Shown here piece by piece: positions 10,259 through 20,431 of a DNA stretch of 64,000 nt. Under the pieces are notes generated by a model that made no database searches, was not told where the DNA came from, and saw only the letters and a program-made list of their open reading frames with translations. Within the stretch, counting starts at the first letter, position 1, and each line of letters begins with the position of its first letter. The translations under genes and the position numbers were made by a program. Source of the DNA: Pantoea dispersa (GTDB lineage Bacteria; Pseudomonadota; Gammaproteobacteria; Enterobacterales; Enterobacteriaceae); contig NZ_SCKT01000003.1 in assembly GCF_014155765.1 (NCBI RefSeq), forward strand, positions 379,304-443,303. Reading direction: 5' to 3'.

Positions 10259-10262
10259 TCGA

Positions 10263-12548
10263 TCAAATTTTACAGGCGCCGCTTTCGCAGCCATCGTCCT
10301 GAATAGACGGCGCCAGATCGTCCTGCGCATCCTCGGCACCGTCACGGGTGTTTTGGTAGTACAGGGTCTTCACGCCAAATTTGTACGCGGTCAGCAGATC
10401 TTTCAGCAGCTGTTTCATCGGCACTTTGCCATTGGCGAAACGGCCTGGATCGTAGTTGGTGTTCGATGAAATCGCCTGATCGATAAACTTCTGCATCACG
10501 CCAACCAGCTGCAGATAGCCGTCGTTTGATGGCATCTCCCACAGCAGTTCGTACTGATCTTTCAGACGCTCATACTCCGGTACTACCTGGCGCAGAATCC
10601 CGTCTTTCGACGCTTTGATACTGATGTGACCGCGCGGCGGCTCGATACCGTTGGTGGCGTTCGAAATCTGCGAAGAGGTCTCAGACGGCATCAGTGCAGA
10701 CAGCGTGGAGTTGCGCAGGCCGTGGGTTTTAATCGACTCACGCAGCGCTTCCCAGTCAAGGTGCAGCGGCTCGTTGCACACGCTGTCGAGATCCTTTTTA
10801 TAGGTATCGATCGGCAGAATGCCCTGCGAATAAGTGGTCTCTTTAAACCACGGGCAGGCACCTTGCTCTTTCGCCAGCTCGTTGGAGGCTTTCAGCAGCC
10901 AGTACTGAATGGCTTCAAAGGTTTTGTGCGTCAGGTTGTTGGCGCTGCCGTCAGAGTAGCGCACACCGTGTTTCGCCAGGTAATAGGCGTAGTTGATTAC
11001 GCCAATACCCAGGGTACGACGACCCATTGCACCGCGTTTTGCCGCCGGGATCGGGTAATCCTGGTAATCGAGCAGGGCATCCAGCGCGCGTACCGCCAGC
11101 GTCGCCAGTTCTTCCAGATCGTCCAGGCTTTCAATCGCGCCGAGGTTAAAGGCGGACAGGGTGCACAGCGCGATCTCGCCGCTTTCGTCGTTGACGTCTT
11201 CCAGCGGTTTGGTCGGCAGCGCAATCTCCAGGCACAGGTTAGACTGACGCACTGGCGCAATGGCCGGATCGAACGGGCTGTGGGTGTTGCAGTGGTCAAC
11301 GTTCTGCACGTAGATACGGCCGGTTGAGGCACGTTCCTGCATCATCAGCGAGAACAGATCGACGGCTTTCACGCGCTGCTTGCGGATGCTGTCGTCCTTC
11401 TCATATTTGGTATACAGACGCTCAAACTCATCCTGATCGGCGAAGAACGCGTCATACAGGCCTGGCACGTCGGACGGGCTGAACAGGGTGATGTCTTCGC
11501 CTTTCAGCAGGCGGGTGTACATCAGCTTGTTGATCTGCACGCCGTAATCCATATGACGCACGCGGTTGCCTTCAACACCACGGTTGTTTTTCAACACCAG
11601 CAGGCTTTCCACTTCCAGATGCCACATCGGGTAGAACAGCGTTGCCGCACCGCCGCGCACGCCGCCCTGCGAGCAGGATTTTACCGCCGTCTGGAAGTGC
11701 TTATAGAACGGGATACAGCCGGTGTGGAACGCTTCACCGCCGCGGATCGGGCTGCCGAGCGCACGAATGCGACCCGCGTTGATGCCGATGCCGGCACGCT
11801 GTGACACATATTTCACAATAGCGCTGGAGGTGGCGTTAATGGAATCCAGGCTGTCGCCGCACTCGATCAGTACGCAGGAGCTGAACTGACGGGTCGGGGT
11901 GCGCACGCCGGACATGATAGGCGTAGGCAGCGAGATCTTGAACGTGGAGATCGCATCGTAGAAACGCTTGATGTAATCCATACGCGTATCGCGCGGATAG
12001 CCGGAAAACAGGCAGGCGGCGACCAGAATATACAGGAACTGGGCGCTCTCGTAGATTTCACCGCTGACGCGGTTCTGCACCAGATATTTGCCTTCCAGCT
12101 GCTTCACCGCCGCGTAGGAGAAGTTCATGTCGCGCCAGTGGTCGATGAAGCCGTCCATCTGCTCAAACTCTTCGGTGCTGTAGTCTTCCAGCAGATGGCG
12201 ATCGTATTTGCCCATCTCGACCATTTTCACTACCTGGTCGTACAGCTTCGGTGGCTCAAACTGACCGTACGCTTTTTTACGCAGGTGGAAGATCGCCAGA
12301 CGCGCGGCCAGGTACTGGTAATCAGGCGCGTCACGGGAGATCAAATCGGCCGCTGCTTTGATGATGGTCTCGTGAATGTCCGAGGTTTTGATGCCATCGT
12401 AAAACTGGATGTGCGAACGCAACTCAACCTGCGAGACGGAGACATTGTTCAGCCCTTCAGCTGCCCAGTCCAGCACCCGGTGAATCTTATCGAGGTCGAT
12501 GCGCTCCTGGCGGCCATCGCGTTTCGTAACGAGCAGACTTTGGTTCAT
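10263..12548 (-). CDS. nrdA: Class Ia ribonucleoside-diphosphate reductase, alpha subunit
   Basis: The catalytic and allosteric subunit R1. At 761 residues it equals E. coli NrdA. An ATP-cone regulatory domain fills the first 95 residues or so ([16 protein letters not shown]). The ten-stranded catalytic barrel follows, with the NLCLEI/NVDHCN region around the active-site cysteine. The C-terminal redox pair is kept in the tail CESGACKI. It is the first gene of the nrdA-nrdB-yfaE operon and is driven by the promoter at 12638-12666. Confidence 0.98.
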   Translation of the reverse strand: MNQSLLVTKRDGRQERIDLDKIHRVLDWAAEGLNNVSVSQVELRSHIQFYDGIKTSDIHETIIKAAADLISRDAPDYQYLAARLAIFHLRKKAYGQFEPPKLYDQVVKMVEMGKYDRHLLEDYSTEEFEQMDGFIDHWRDMNFSYAAVKQLEGKYLVQNRVSGEIYESAQFLYILVAACLFSGYPRDTRMDYIKRFYDAISTFKISLPTPIMSGVRTPTRQFSSCVLIECGDSLDSINATSSAIVKYVSQRAGIGINAGRIRALGSPIRGGEAFHTGCIPFYKHFQTAVKSCSQGGVRGGAATLFYPMWHLEVESLLVLKNNRGVEGNRVRHMDYGVQINKLMYTRLLKGEDITLFSPSDVPGLYDAFFADQDEFERLYTKYEKDDSIRKQRVKAVDLFSLMMQERASTGRIYVQNVDHCNTHSPFDPAIAPVRQSNLCLEIALPTKPLEDVNDESGEIALCTLSAFNLGAIESLDDLEELATLAVRALDALLDYQDYPIPAAKRGAMGRRTLGIGVINYAYYLAKHGVRYSDGSANNLTHKTFEAIQYWLLKASNELAKEQGACPWFKETTYSQGILPIDTYKKDLDSVCNEPLHLDWEALRESIKTHGLRNSTLSALMPSETSSQISNATNGIEPPRGHISIKASKDGILRQVVPEYERLKDQYELLWEMPSNDGYLQLVGVMQKFIDQAISSNTNYDPGRFANGKVPMKQLLKDLLTAYKFGVKTLYYQNTRDGAEDAQDDLAPSIQDDGCESGACKI

Positions 12549-12622
12549 GTCGCGTGTTTACCTGTCCATGAAATACAAAATTATCCCCCGTCTATTCACA
12601 GGCGGCTCATTGTGAGTAAGCC

Positions 12623-12679
12623 TGTGGATAAACACTATATATAGGGGGTGCGGAAAGTTTGAACAACAATATGGTGAGT
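12623..12679 (-). promoter_or_regulatory. nrdA promoter with NrdR boxes and a DnaA box
   Basis: Read on the reverse strand, TTGTTC (12666-12661) and TATATA (12643-12638) are 17 bp apart and form a good sigma-70 promoter. ACACTATATATAGGGG at 12632-12647 resembles an NrdR box and covers the -10. A weaker second box at 12664-12679 covers the -35. Their starts are 32 bp apart, about three helical turns, as NrdR requires. A perfect DnaA box (TTATCCACA on the reverse strand) lies at 12623-12631 near the expected start site. The E. coli nrdAB promoter is known to be controlled by NrdR and DnaA. Confidence 0.75.
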
Positions 12680-13097
12680 ATTCTAGTCAGCAATCGGATC
12701 ATCACAAGAGTTGATTTTCACAAAATTTTACGCCCTGGGGGGTGGCGAAAATCCTGGATCCCCACGCCACAAGGCCTGCACCTGGTGTCAACGGATAACA
12801 GGTTTTTTTTCAATTTTTGATCGAGCGCGTGTTTATTGCTCAACCGCTGCGATTCGGGAAATTTCCCAGGCGAAAAAAGCCCGCGCCGCTCCGTCAGCAG
12901 CGAACTTATCTGCGTTTGCTTATGAATTTTTTATGACCTTTTCACCTTACAAAAAGCGCATCGCAGCGTCTAAAAGGAAATTGATCTGGATAGGGCCAGC
13001 GCGTGATAAACCGGGGGCGGTCGGAAGTGAAAGGAGGACTGGCGGCGTGCAGGGCGTTATGCCATTCAGATGAGTAAATTGCTGGTCGTAGATTCCA
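12680..13097. other. Intergenic region upstream of nrdA, no gene seen
   Basis: About 420 bp between the nrdA control region and a palindromic repeat. It is fairly AT-rich at 12780-12850 and 12900-12960. A 120-codon open frame on the forward strand at 12711-13073 has no recognisable protein features, biased composition and no convincing ribosome site, so it is not called. In E. coli the autotransporter gene yfaL lies between nrdA and ubiG; nothing of it remains here. Confidence 0.55.
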
Positions 13098-13135
13098 TAG
13101 CGGCGCGATTTTTCGCGTAATACATCGCGCCGCTA
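13098..13135. repeat. Single palindromic repeat related to the array after lysP
   Basis: Perfect 12-bp arms, TAGCGGCGCGAT at 13098-13109 and ATCGCGCCGCTA at 13124-13135, enclose 14 bp. The core ATCGCGCCGCTACA is the same as in the tandem array at 63.1-63.5 kb, so both belong to one dispersed family. It lies 40 bp downstream of the ubiG stop and could act as a transcript-end structure for ubiG. Confidence 0.7.
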
Positions 13136-13175
13136 CAACAGCGCTGCCCACGGGCGGGCAGGCGAAACAGGTCGT

Positions 13176-13901
13176 TTACGCCTGACGGTGGGTATGCACC
13201 ATATAATTGACGTCCACCCCGCGGCCAAGGCGGAACTGGTTGGTCAGCGGATTGTAGTGCAGGCCAGTCATATTGCGTTCACGCAGGGCGGTCTCGTCCA
13301 CCCAGTTCAGCAGCTCGGCGGGACGAATGAATTTTTTCACGTCATGGGTACCGCGCGGCACCATGCGCAGCACGTATTCAGCACCAAACACCGCCAGCAG
13401 CCAGGCTTTGGGGTTACGGTTGATGGTGGAGAAAAACACCTCGCCGCCCGGTTTCACCAGCTGCGCGCAGGCCAGCACCACGGAACGCGGATCCGGCACG
13501 TGTTCCAGCATCTCCATACAGGTCACCACGTCGTACTGACCGGCATGGCTGGCCGCATGGGCTTCAACCGTCTGCTGCACGTAATTGACGCTCACGCCGC
13601 TCTCCAGCGCGTGCAGACGCGCGATCTCCAGCGGCTCGGCGCCCATATCCAGACCGGTGACCTCCGCCCCTTCACGCGCCATGCTCTCGGCGAGAATGCC
13701 GCCGCCGCAGCCGACATCCAGCACTTTCTTACCGAACAGCCCATGGCTGTGCTGAGCAATCCAGCCAAGACGCAGGGGATTAATGCGGTGCAACGGCTTA
13801 AATTCACCCTCTAAATCCCACCAGCGTGATGCAACCGCCTCAAACTTGGCAATTTCGGCGTGGTCAACGTTCTGGCGGCTTTCCTGCGGTTGTTCATTCA
13901 T
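13176..13901 (-). CDS. ubiG: Ubiquinone biosynthesis O-methyltransferase UbiG
   Basis: SAM-dependent enzyme that performs both O-methylation steps of ubiquinone synthesis, peripheral to the inner membrane. The 241-residue protein matches E. coli UbiG (240 aa): SAM-binding motif [14 protein letters not shown], the EHVPDP motif, and the C-terminal membrane-contact region ([14 protein letters not shown]). Three in-frame starts exist; MNEQPQ at 13901 has AGGAG at a 10-nt spacing. It diverges from gyrA. Confidence 0.96.
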   Translation of the reverse strand: MNEQPQESRQNVDHAEIAKFEAVASRWWDLEGEFKPLHRINPLRLGWIAQHSHGLFGKKVLDVGCGGGILAESMAREGAEVTGLDMGAEPLEIARLHALESGVSVNYVQQTVEAHAASHAGQYDVVTCMEMLEHVPDPRSVVLACAQLVKPGGEVFFSTINRNPKAWLLAVFGAEYVLRMVPRGTHDVKKFIRPAELLNWVDETALRERNMTGLHYNPLTNQFRLGRGVDVNYMVHTHRQA

Positions 13902-14003
13902 TGAATCATGACTCCTGACAAAATATGCCACCAGTATAAACACATAAACCCTGCGAGGCATCTCTCAGCGCAAAGGAAAAGCGCCACAAAACCCTGCTTT
14001 ACG

Positions 14004-14032
14004 TTCACCGCACGCAAGCGATGTGATATACT
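14004..14032 (+). promoter_or_regulatory. Probable gyrA promoter
   Basis: TTCACC at 14004-14009 and TATACT at 14027-14032 are separated by 17 bp, and the -10 is preceded by TGTGA. Placement 46 bp before the gyrA ATG fits a short leader. In E. coli gyrA is induced by loss of negative supercoiling through its -10 region. Confidence 0.6.
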
Positions 14033-14077
14033 TTCGCACCTTTAAAATCCGGGATTATGTAGAGGGATAGCGGCTCC

Positions 14078-16717
14078 ATGAGCGACCTTGCGAGAGAAAT
14101 TACACCGGTCAATATCGAAGAAGAGTTGAAAAACTCCTACCTCGATTACGCCATGTCGGTCATCGTTGGCCGAGCCTTACCCGATGTACGTGATGGCCTG
14201 AAGCCGGTGCATCGCCGTGTGCTTTTTGCCATGAGCGAACTGGGTAACGACTGGAACAAACCCTATAAAAAATCTGCCCGTGTGGTCGGTGACGTTATCG
14301 GTAAATATCACCCACACGGTGACTCCGCTGTGTACGAAAGTATCGTGCGCATGGCCCAGCCGTTCTCCCTGCGCTACATGCTGGTCGACGGTCAGGGTAA
14401 CTTCGGTTCGGTCGACGGCGACTCCGCCGCAGCGATGCGTTATACCGAAGTGCGCATGGCGAAGATCTCCTCTGAACTGCTGGCTGACCTGGAAAAAGAG
14501 ACGGTCGACTTTGTGCCGAACTATGACGGCACCGAGCAGATCCCAGAAGTCCTGCCGACCAAAATTCCTAACCTGCTGATCAACGGCTCCTCCGGTATTG
14601 CCGTCGGCATGGCGACCAACATTCCGCCTCACAACCTGACGGAAGTGATCAACGGCTGTCTGGCGTTCATCGAAGATGAAAACATCAGCGTCGAAGGGCT
14701 GATGGAGCACATTACCGGGCCGGATTTCCCGACCGCCGCCTTTATCAACGGTCGTCGTGGCATTGAAGAAGCCTACCGCACCGGGCGCGGTAAAATTTAC
14801 ATCCGCGCACGCGGCGAGATTGAAACCGACGCCAAAACCGGTCGTGAAACCATCATCGTCAATGAAATCCCGTATCAGGTGAACAAAGCGCGCCTGATCG
14901 AGAAAATTGCCGAGCTGGTGAAAGAGAAGCGCGTTGAGGGCATCAGCGGCCTGCGTGACGAATCTGACAAAGACGGCATGCGTATCGTCATTGAAGTGAA
15001 ACGCGATGCGGTCGGCGAAGTGGTGCTCAACAACCTCTACTCGCTGACGCAGCTGCAGGTCTCTTTCGGCATCAACATGGTTGCCCTGCATCAGGGCCAG
15101 CCGAAGATCATGACGCTGAAGGAGATCATTGAAGCCTTCGTTCGCCACCGCCGTGAAGTGGTGACGCGTCGTACCATCTTCGAACTGCGTAAAGCGCGCG
15201 ATCGTGCGCACATCCTTGAAGGTCTTGCGATTGCGCTGGCCAACATCGATCCGATTATCGAGCTGATTCGTCGTGCTCCGACGCCAGCCGAAGCGAAAAG
15301 CGGCCTGCTGGCGCAGTCGTGGGATCTCGGCAACGTCGCCGCCATGCTGGAACGTGCCGGTGACGACGCCGCGCGTCCGGAGTGGCTGGAAGCGGAGTTT
15401 GGTATTCGCGACGGCCGCTACTACCTGACCGAGCAGCAGGCACAGGCCATTCTTGATCTGCGTCTGCAGAAACTGACCGGCCTTGAGCATGAAAAACTGC
15501 TCGACGAGTACAAAGAGCTGCTGGACCAGATCGCCGAACTGATTCATATCCTGCAGAGCGCCGAGCGCCTGATGGAAGTGATCCGTGAAGAGCTGGTGGC
15601 GATGCGCGATCAGTTTGGCGATGCGCGCCGCACGGAAATCACCGCTAACAGCGCTGACATCAACATCGAAGACCTGATCAACCAGGAAGATGTGGTGGTC
15701 ACCCTGTCGCATCAGGGCTACGTCAAATACCAGCCGCTGTCAGACTATGAAGCCCAGCGTCGCGGCGGTAAGGGCAAATCGGCGGCGCGCATTAAAGAAG
15801 AAGACTTTATCGATCGTCTGCTGGTGGCCAACACCCACGACACCATTCTGTGCTTCTCCAGCCGTGGCCGCCTCTACTGGATGAAGGTCTATCAGCTGCC
15901 AGAAGCCAGCCGTGGCGCGCGCGGTCGTCCAATCGTCAACCTGCTGCCGCTGGAAGCCAACGAGCGTATCACCGCGATTCTGCCAGTGCGCGAATACACC
16001 GAAGGCTTCAACATCTTCATGGCGACCGCAGACGGTACCGTGAAGAAAACTGCGCTGCAGGAGTTCAGCCGTCCGCGCAGTGCCGGCATCATTGCCATCA
16101 ACCTGCGTGAAGACGATGAGCTGATTGGCGTGGCGCTGACCAACGGTAACGACGAAGCGATGCTGTTCTCTGCCGCCGGTAAAGTGGTGCGCTTCGCGGA
16201 GAGCGCGGTGCGCGCCATGGGCCGTTCGGCTTCGGGCGTACGCGGCATCAGGCTGGCCGAAGGCGACAAAGTGGTGTCGCTGATTGTGCCACGTGAAGAG
16301 GGCGCGATTCTCACCGTAACGCAGAACGGCTACGGCAAGCGTACTGCTAACAGCGAGTATCCGACCAAATCGCGCGCCACGCAGGGCGTGATCTCGATTA
16401 AAGTCACCGAGCGTAACGGGCCAGTGGTTGGCGCGGTACAGGTGGTGGACAGCGATCAGATCATGATGATCACCGATGCCGGTACGCTGGTGCGTACCCG
16501 CGTGTCGGAAGTCAGCGTGGTGGGCCGTAATACGCAGGGCGTGATCCTGATTCGTACCGCGGAAGATGAAAACGTGGTTGGCCTGCAGCGCGTCGCTGAA
16601 CCGGTGGAAGAGGAAGAACTCGACGCCATCGACGGCAGCGTGGCAGAAGGCGAAGACGATATCGCGCCGGAAGTCGACAGCGACGACGACGCACCGGAAA
16701 CAGACGACGAAGAGTAA
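14078..16717 (+). CDS. gyrA: DNA gyrase subunit A
   Basis: The DNA-cleaving subunit of gyrase, 879 residues against 875 in E. coli. The winged-helix/tower/coiled-coil breakage domain covers roughly residues 1-520, with catalytic Tyr122 in AMRYTE. The beta-pinwheel DNA-wrapping domain follows, with its GyrA box QRRGGKG, and then an acidic tail. In the quinolone pocket Ser83 is the wild-type residue, but position 87 is Glu (GAA at 14336-14338) where E. coli has Asp. The gene is monocistronic, with its own promoter and a strong terminator. Confidence 0.98.
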   Translation: MSDLAREITPVNIEEELKNSYLDYAMSVIVGRALPDVRDGLKPVHRRVLFAMSELGNDWNKPYKKSARVVGDVIGKYHPHGDSAVYESIVRMAQPFSLRYMLVDGQGNFGSVDGDSAAAMRYTEVRMAKISSELLADLEKETVDFVPNYDGTEQIPEVLPTKIPNLLINGSSGIAVGMATNIPPHNLTEVINGCLAFIEDENISVEGLMEHITGPDFPTAAFINGRRGIEEAYRTGRGKIYIRARGEIETDAKTGRETIIVNEIPYQVNKARLIEKIAELVKEKRVEGISGLRDESDKDGMRIVIEVKRDAVGEVVLNNLYSLTQLQVSFGINMVALHQGQPKIMTLKEIIEAFVRHRREVVTRRTIFELRKARDRAHILEGLAIALANIDPIIELIRRAPTPAEAKSGLLAQSWDLGNVAAMLERAGDDAARPEWLEAEFGIRDGRYYLTEQQAQAILDLRLQKLTGLEHEKLLDEYKELLDQIAELIHILQSAERLMEVIREELVAMRDQFGDARRTEITANSADINIEDLINQEDVVVTLSHQGYVKYQPLSDYEAQRRGGKGKSAARIKEEDFIDRLLVANTHDTILCFSSRGRLYWMKVYQLPEASRGARGRPIVNLLPLEANERITAILPVREYTEGFNIFMATADGTVKKTALQEFSRPRSAGIIAINLREDDELIGVALTNGNDEAMLFSAAGKVVRFAESAVRAMGRSASGVRGIRLAEGDKVVSLIVPREEGAILTVTQNGYGKRTANSEYPTKSRATQGVISIKVTERNGPVVGAVQVVDSDQIMMITDAGTLVRTRVSEVSVVGRNTQGVILIRTAEDENVVGLQRVAEPVEEEELDAIDGSVAEGEDDIAPEVDSDDDAPETDDEE

Positions 16718-16738
16718 CCGTTCGTTGTCTGTCACAAG

Positions 16739-16773
16739 CGGCAGGTCAGGGCAACCGACCTGCCGTTTTTTTT
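16739..16773 (+). terminator. gyrA terminator
   Basis: A 9-bp stem (CGGCAGGTC with GACCTGCCG, 9-nt loop) is followed by eight T, 21 bp after the gyrA stop. It is a classic intrinsic terminator and separates gyrA from rcsC. Confidence 0.93.
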
Positions 16774-16884
16774 GTCTGACTTTCACTCCCAAAGTCGCGT
16801 GCCAACTGGCTTTTTCGCCCTGATAAAGCTAGTGTATGAGAACTTTTCAACGTCCCGATAACCCTTGCCGCCAGTGAGTCTCTT

Positions 16885-19737
16885 TTGAAATATCTCGTCT
16901 CCTTTCGCACCACGCTTCGCATCTCGCGCTACCTGTTTCGTGCGCTGGCACTGCTGCTCTGGTCGCTGGGTGCACTGTTGACCACTTTCTATATCATCAA
17001 TGTGCTGCACGAGAAAGAGAACGCGGTGCGCCAGGAGTTTGCCACCAATTATGGTCAGGCCGAATGGTATGTGCGCCACTCCGCGGATGTGATGCGCGAG
17101 CTGAAATACATCACTGAGAATCGCCTGAGCAGCAGCGTCAACGGGCTGGATATGCTCAACGGCATGCCGGGCGGCAAAAGCACGCTGCCGCAGTTTACGC
17201 CGCTGTTTACCGACGGTGACTGCACGTCAATGAGCAACACCTGGCGTAACTCGCTCGATTCCCTGAGCTATTTCATTAACTACTGGAAAAGCAATTTTGC
17301 CTCAGCCTATGAACTCAATCGGGTGTTCTTTATCGGCGGCGAAAATCAGTGCCTGGCAGACTTCACCATCGGTAACAATAATCCGGTCGATCGCGAACGC
17401 AGCCTGAAGGCGCTGCGCGAAAACGTGCTGCACTACCGCAGCGGCAACGAGGAAGAGCGGCGTAATCCAATGTACTGGATTACCAACAGCAGCCAGCCAG
17501 GCATCGGCAACTTCTACATGGTGGTGCCGGTCTATGTCGCCAACAAACTGCAGGCGCTGCTCGGCGTGGAGCAGAACATTCGCCTGGATGAATTTATTCA
17601 GCCCGGCGGGCTGCCGCTGGTGGCCACCATCACCGACGAAAACTATCGCCCGCTGATCAGCTCACGACGCGGCGGACCCGGTTATTCGCTGGACGATCTG
17701 CCGGATAACAGCACCTGGTTTGGTTATCTTGACGGCTATCGTCAGCTGGTGCTGAAAAAGCCGCTGCCGCCGTCCAGCCTCAATGTGGTGTGGTCGCTGT
17801 CGACCGATGTGCTGATGGATCAGCTCAAGCTGATGCTGATCAACGCGCTGCTGCTCAATATCCTCAGCGCGCTGATTCTGTTTACCCTGGCGTGGGTGTT
17901 CGAACGCCGCATGTTCCTGCCGGCGGAGGACAACGCTCACCGGCTGGAGGAGCACGAGCAGTTCAACCGCAAGATTGTCGCGTCAGCGCCGGTTGGCATC
18001 TGTATTTTGCGTACCAGCGATGGCACCAACATCCTCAGTAATGAACTGGCGCATAACTATCTGACGCTGCTGACGCAGGAAGATCGCCTGCGGCTGAACG
18101 AAATCATCGGCGGCCAGCAGGTTAATTTTGTCGATATGCTGACCGGCAGTAACACGAACCTGCAAATCAGCTTTGTGCATTCGCGCTACCGCAACGAGAA
18201 CGTGGCGATTTGCGTGCTGGTCGACGTCTCGGCGCGCGTGCGCATGGAGCAGTCGCTGCAGGAGATGGCACACGCCGCCGAGCAGGCCAGCCAGTCCAAG
18301 TCGATGTTCCTTGCTACCGTCAGTCACGAACTGAGGACGCCGCTGTACGGCATTATTGGTAACCTCGATCTGCTGCAGACCAAATCGCTGCCGAAGGGCG
18401 TGGATTCGCTGGTCACGGCGATGAACAACTCATCCAGCCTGTTGCTGAAAATCATCAGCGATATTCTCGACTTCTCGAAGATCGAGTCCGAGCAGCTGAA
18501 GATTGAGCCGCGTCCCTTCTCGCCGCGTGAGGTGGTCAACCATATTGCCAGCAGCTATCTGTCGCTGGTGGTGCGTAAGCGCCTGACGCTGTATGTGTTT
18601 ATCGAGAACGATGTGCCGCTGGCGCTGGACGGCGATCCGCTGCGCCTGCAGCAGGTGATCTCCAACCTGCTGAACAACGCCATCAAGTTCACCCACACCG
18701 GCTGCATTATCCTGCACGCCTATGTCAAAGAGGGGTATCTGGCGTTTCGCGTGCGCGACACCGGCGTGGGAATCCCGGCAAAAGAGATCACGCGCCTGTT
18801 CGACCCGTTCTTCCAGGTCGGCTCCGGCGTGCAGCGTAATTTCCAGGGCACCGGGCTGGGACTGGCGATCTGTGAAAAGCTCATCAACATGATGGATGGC
18901 GACATCGAAGTCGACTCTGAACCGGGCATGGGCAGCCAGTTCGTGGTGCGTATCCCGATCTACGCCGGACAGCAACCCGCGCCGCCGCTGCTGGATGGTC
19001 TGCAGGAAAAAGCCATCTGGCTTGACCTGCGCAACGACTATCTGGCGGCCTTCCTGCTGCGTCTGCTTCAGCAGCAGGGCATCCAGGTCGCGCACTATCA
19101 GGGGCGGGCTGGGGCGGACGATGTGATGATCTGCGATCACCACGACGCGCCAGCGCAGACGGTACGCGCGCGCATCCGTATCTGCGGTGAACACATTGAT
19201 ATGCCGCAGGAAACGACGCCGGGACAGTGGGTGCACAGCAGCGCGACGCTGCACGATCTGCCGCTGCTGCTGGGCCGGATTTATCGCATTGCCATCGACA
19301 GTGAAACGGCGACTACGCTGGAACTGCCGGTGCCGCAGCAGGCCTCCAGCTATGAAGACATCATGGTGCTGATCGTTGATGACCATCCGATTAACCGCAT
19401 GCTGCTGTCTGAACAGCTCGGCACGCTGGGCTATCAGACCAAAACGGCGCAGGACGGCGTGGATGCGCTCAACGTGCTCAGCCGTAACCATATCGATATC
19501 GTACTGAGCGATGTCAACATGCCAAACATGGACGGCTACCGGCTGACGCAGCGTCTGCGACAGTTGGGGCATGCTTTCCCGGTGATTGGAGTGACCGCTA
19601 ACGCACTGGCGGAAGAGAAACAGCGCTGTATGGATGCCGGCATGGATAACTGCCTGTCAAAACCGGTGACGCTGGATGTGCTGAAAACCACGCTGGCGCT
19701 GTATGCAGAACGTGTTCGCAAAAGCCGGGAAGGATAA
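16885..19737 (+). CDS. rcsC: Rcs phosphorelay hybrid sensor kinase RcsC
   Basis: Inner-membrane hybrid kinase of the Rcs envelope-stress relay, which passes phosphate to RcsD and then RcsB. At 950 residues it matches E. coli RcsC (949 aa). In order: membrane helix near 15-40, a periplasmic sensor domain, a second helix near 315-335, the dimerisation/His domain with FLATVSHELRTPLYG (His near 480), an ATPase domain (NLLNNAIKF, DTGVGIP, GTGLGLAI), the RcsC-specific ABL domain, and a C-terminal receiver with DIVLSDVNMPNMDGY (Asp near 876). The start codon is TTG, chosen because MKYLVSFRTTL matches the family N-terminus; the ribosome site is weak. It converges on rcsB, with an 8-bp GC hairpin (19753-19760 with 19765-19772) between. 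Confidence 0.96.
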   Translation: MKYLVSFRTTLRISRYLFRALALLLWSLGALLTTFYIINVLHEKENAVRQEFATNYGQAEWYVRHSADVMRELKYITENRLSSSVNGLDMLNGMPGGKSTLPQFTPLFTDGDCTSMSNTWRNSLDSLSYFINYWKSNFASAYELNRVFFIGGENQCLADFTIGNNNPVDRERSLKALRENVLHYRSGNEEERRNPMYWITNSSQPGIGNFYMVVPVYVANKLQALLGVEQNIRLDEFIQPGGLPLVATITDENYRPLISSRRGGPGYSLDDLPDNSTWFGYLDGYRQLVLKKPLPPSSLNVVWSLSTDVLMDQLKLMLINALLLNILSALILFTLAWVFERRMFLPAEDNAHRLEEHEQFNRKIVASAPVGICILRTSDGTNILSNELAHNYLTLLTQEDRLRLNEIIGGQQVNFVDMLTGSNTNLQISFVHSRYRNENVAICVLVDVSARVRMEQSLQEMAHAAEQASQSKSMFLATVSHELRTPLYGIIGNLDLLQTKSLPKGVDSLVTAMNNSSSLLLKIISDILDFSKIESEQLKIEPRPFSPREVVNHIASSYLSLVVRKRLTLYVFIENDVPLALDGDPLRLQQVISNLLNNAIKFTHTGCIILHAYVKEGYLAFRVRDTGVGIPAKEITRLFDPFFQVGSGVQRNFQGTGLGLAICEKLINMMDGDIEVDSEPGMGSQFVVRIPIYAGQQPAPPLLDGLQEKAIWLDLRNDYLAAFLLRLLQQQGIQVAHYQGRAGADDVMICDHHDAPAQTVRARIRICGEHIDMPQETTPGQWVHSSATLHDLPLLLGRIYRIAIDSETATTLELPVPQQASSYEDIMVLIVDDHPINRMLLSEQLGTLGYQTKTAQDGVDALNVLSRNHIDIVLSDVNMPNMDGYRLTQRLRQLGHAFPVIGVTANALAEEKQRCMDAGMDNCLSKPVTLDVLKTTLALYAERVRKSREG

Positions 19738-19779
19738 GCAGGGCAGAGGAGAGGCGGTGCCGAAGCACCGCCGCAGGGA

Positions 19780-20430
19780 TTACTCTTTGTCGACCTGAGT
19801 GGCGCTGACGGAAGAGAGGTAGTTCAGCAGCGCGATATCGTTATCCACACCCAGCTTCATCATTGCTGATTTCTTCTGGCTACTGATGGTTTTGATACTG
19901 CGGTTCAGCTTCTTGGCGATCTCGGTAACGAGGAAACCTTCGGCGAACAGGCGCAGCACTTCGCTCTCTTTCGGTGACAGACGTTTGTCGCCGTAGCCGC
20001 CGGCGCTGATTTTCTCCAGCAGTTTGGCCACGCTTTCCGGCGTGTACTTTTTGCCTTTCTGCAGGGCTGCCAGCGCTTTTGGCAGGTCAGTTGGTGCACC
20101 CTGCTTCAGCACGATGCCTTCGATATCCAGATCCAGTACCGCGCTCAGGATCGCCGGGTTATTGTTCATGGTCAGAACAATGATGGAGAGATCCGGATAA
20201 TGACGCTTGATGTACTTGATCAGCGTGATGCCGTCGCCGTATTTTTCGCCCGGCATCGACAGATCGGTAATCAGGACGTTGGCATCCAGTTTGGACAAGC
20301 TATTGATCAGTGCTGTTGAGTCTTCAAACTCACCTACCACATTCACCCATTCGATCTGTTCCAGAGATTTACGGATACCGAACAGAACGATTGGATGGTC
20401 ATCGGCAATAATTACATTCAGGTTATTCAT
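19780..20430 (-). CDS. rcsB: Rcs response regulator RcsB
   Basis: Transcription factor at the end of the Rcs relay; controls capsule, motility and envelope genes, alone or with RcsA. The 216-residue protein is nearly identical to E. coli RcsB: receiver domain with phospho-acceptor Asp56 in LITDLSMPG, and a C-terminal LuxR-type helix-turn-helix (LSPKESEVLRLFAEG, NRSIKTISSQKK). The frame extends upstream, but MNNLNVIIADDHP at 20430 is the family start. It begins one base after the rcsD stop codon, so the two are cotranscribed. Confidence 0.98.
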   Translation of the reverse strand: MNNLNVIIADDHPIVLFGIRKSLEQIEWVNVVGEFEDSTALINSLSKLDANVLITDLSMPGEKYGDGITLIKYIKRHYPDLSIIVLTMNNNPAILSAVLDLDIEGIVLKQGAPTDLPKALAALQKGKKYTPESVAKLLEKISAGGYGDKRLSPKESEVLRLFAEGFLVTEIAKKLNRSIKTISSQKKSAMMKLGVDNDIALLNYLSSVSATQVDKE

Positions 20431-20431
20431 C

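Noticed and set aside
10263-10345. Extended nrdB reading frame start upstream at 10266
   Set aside because: The extension runs through the two hairpins and lacks similarity; NrdB starts at 10188 with the exact E. coli length.
12711-13073. 120-codon forward frame upstream of nrdA
   Set aside because: No ribosome site, odd composition and no similarity; the region is regulatory spacer.
14177-15712. 511-codon open frame opposite gyrA
   Set aside because: It is the mirror frame of a strongly conserved gene, rich in His, Gln, Arg and Asp with no recognisable domain; a codon-bias artefact in GC-rich DNA.
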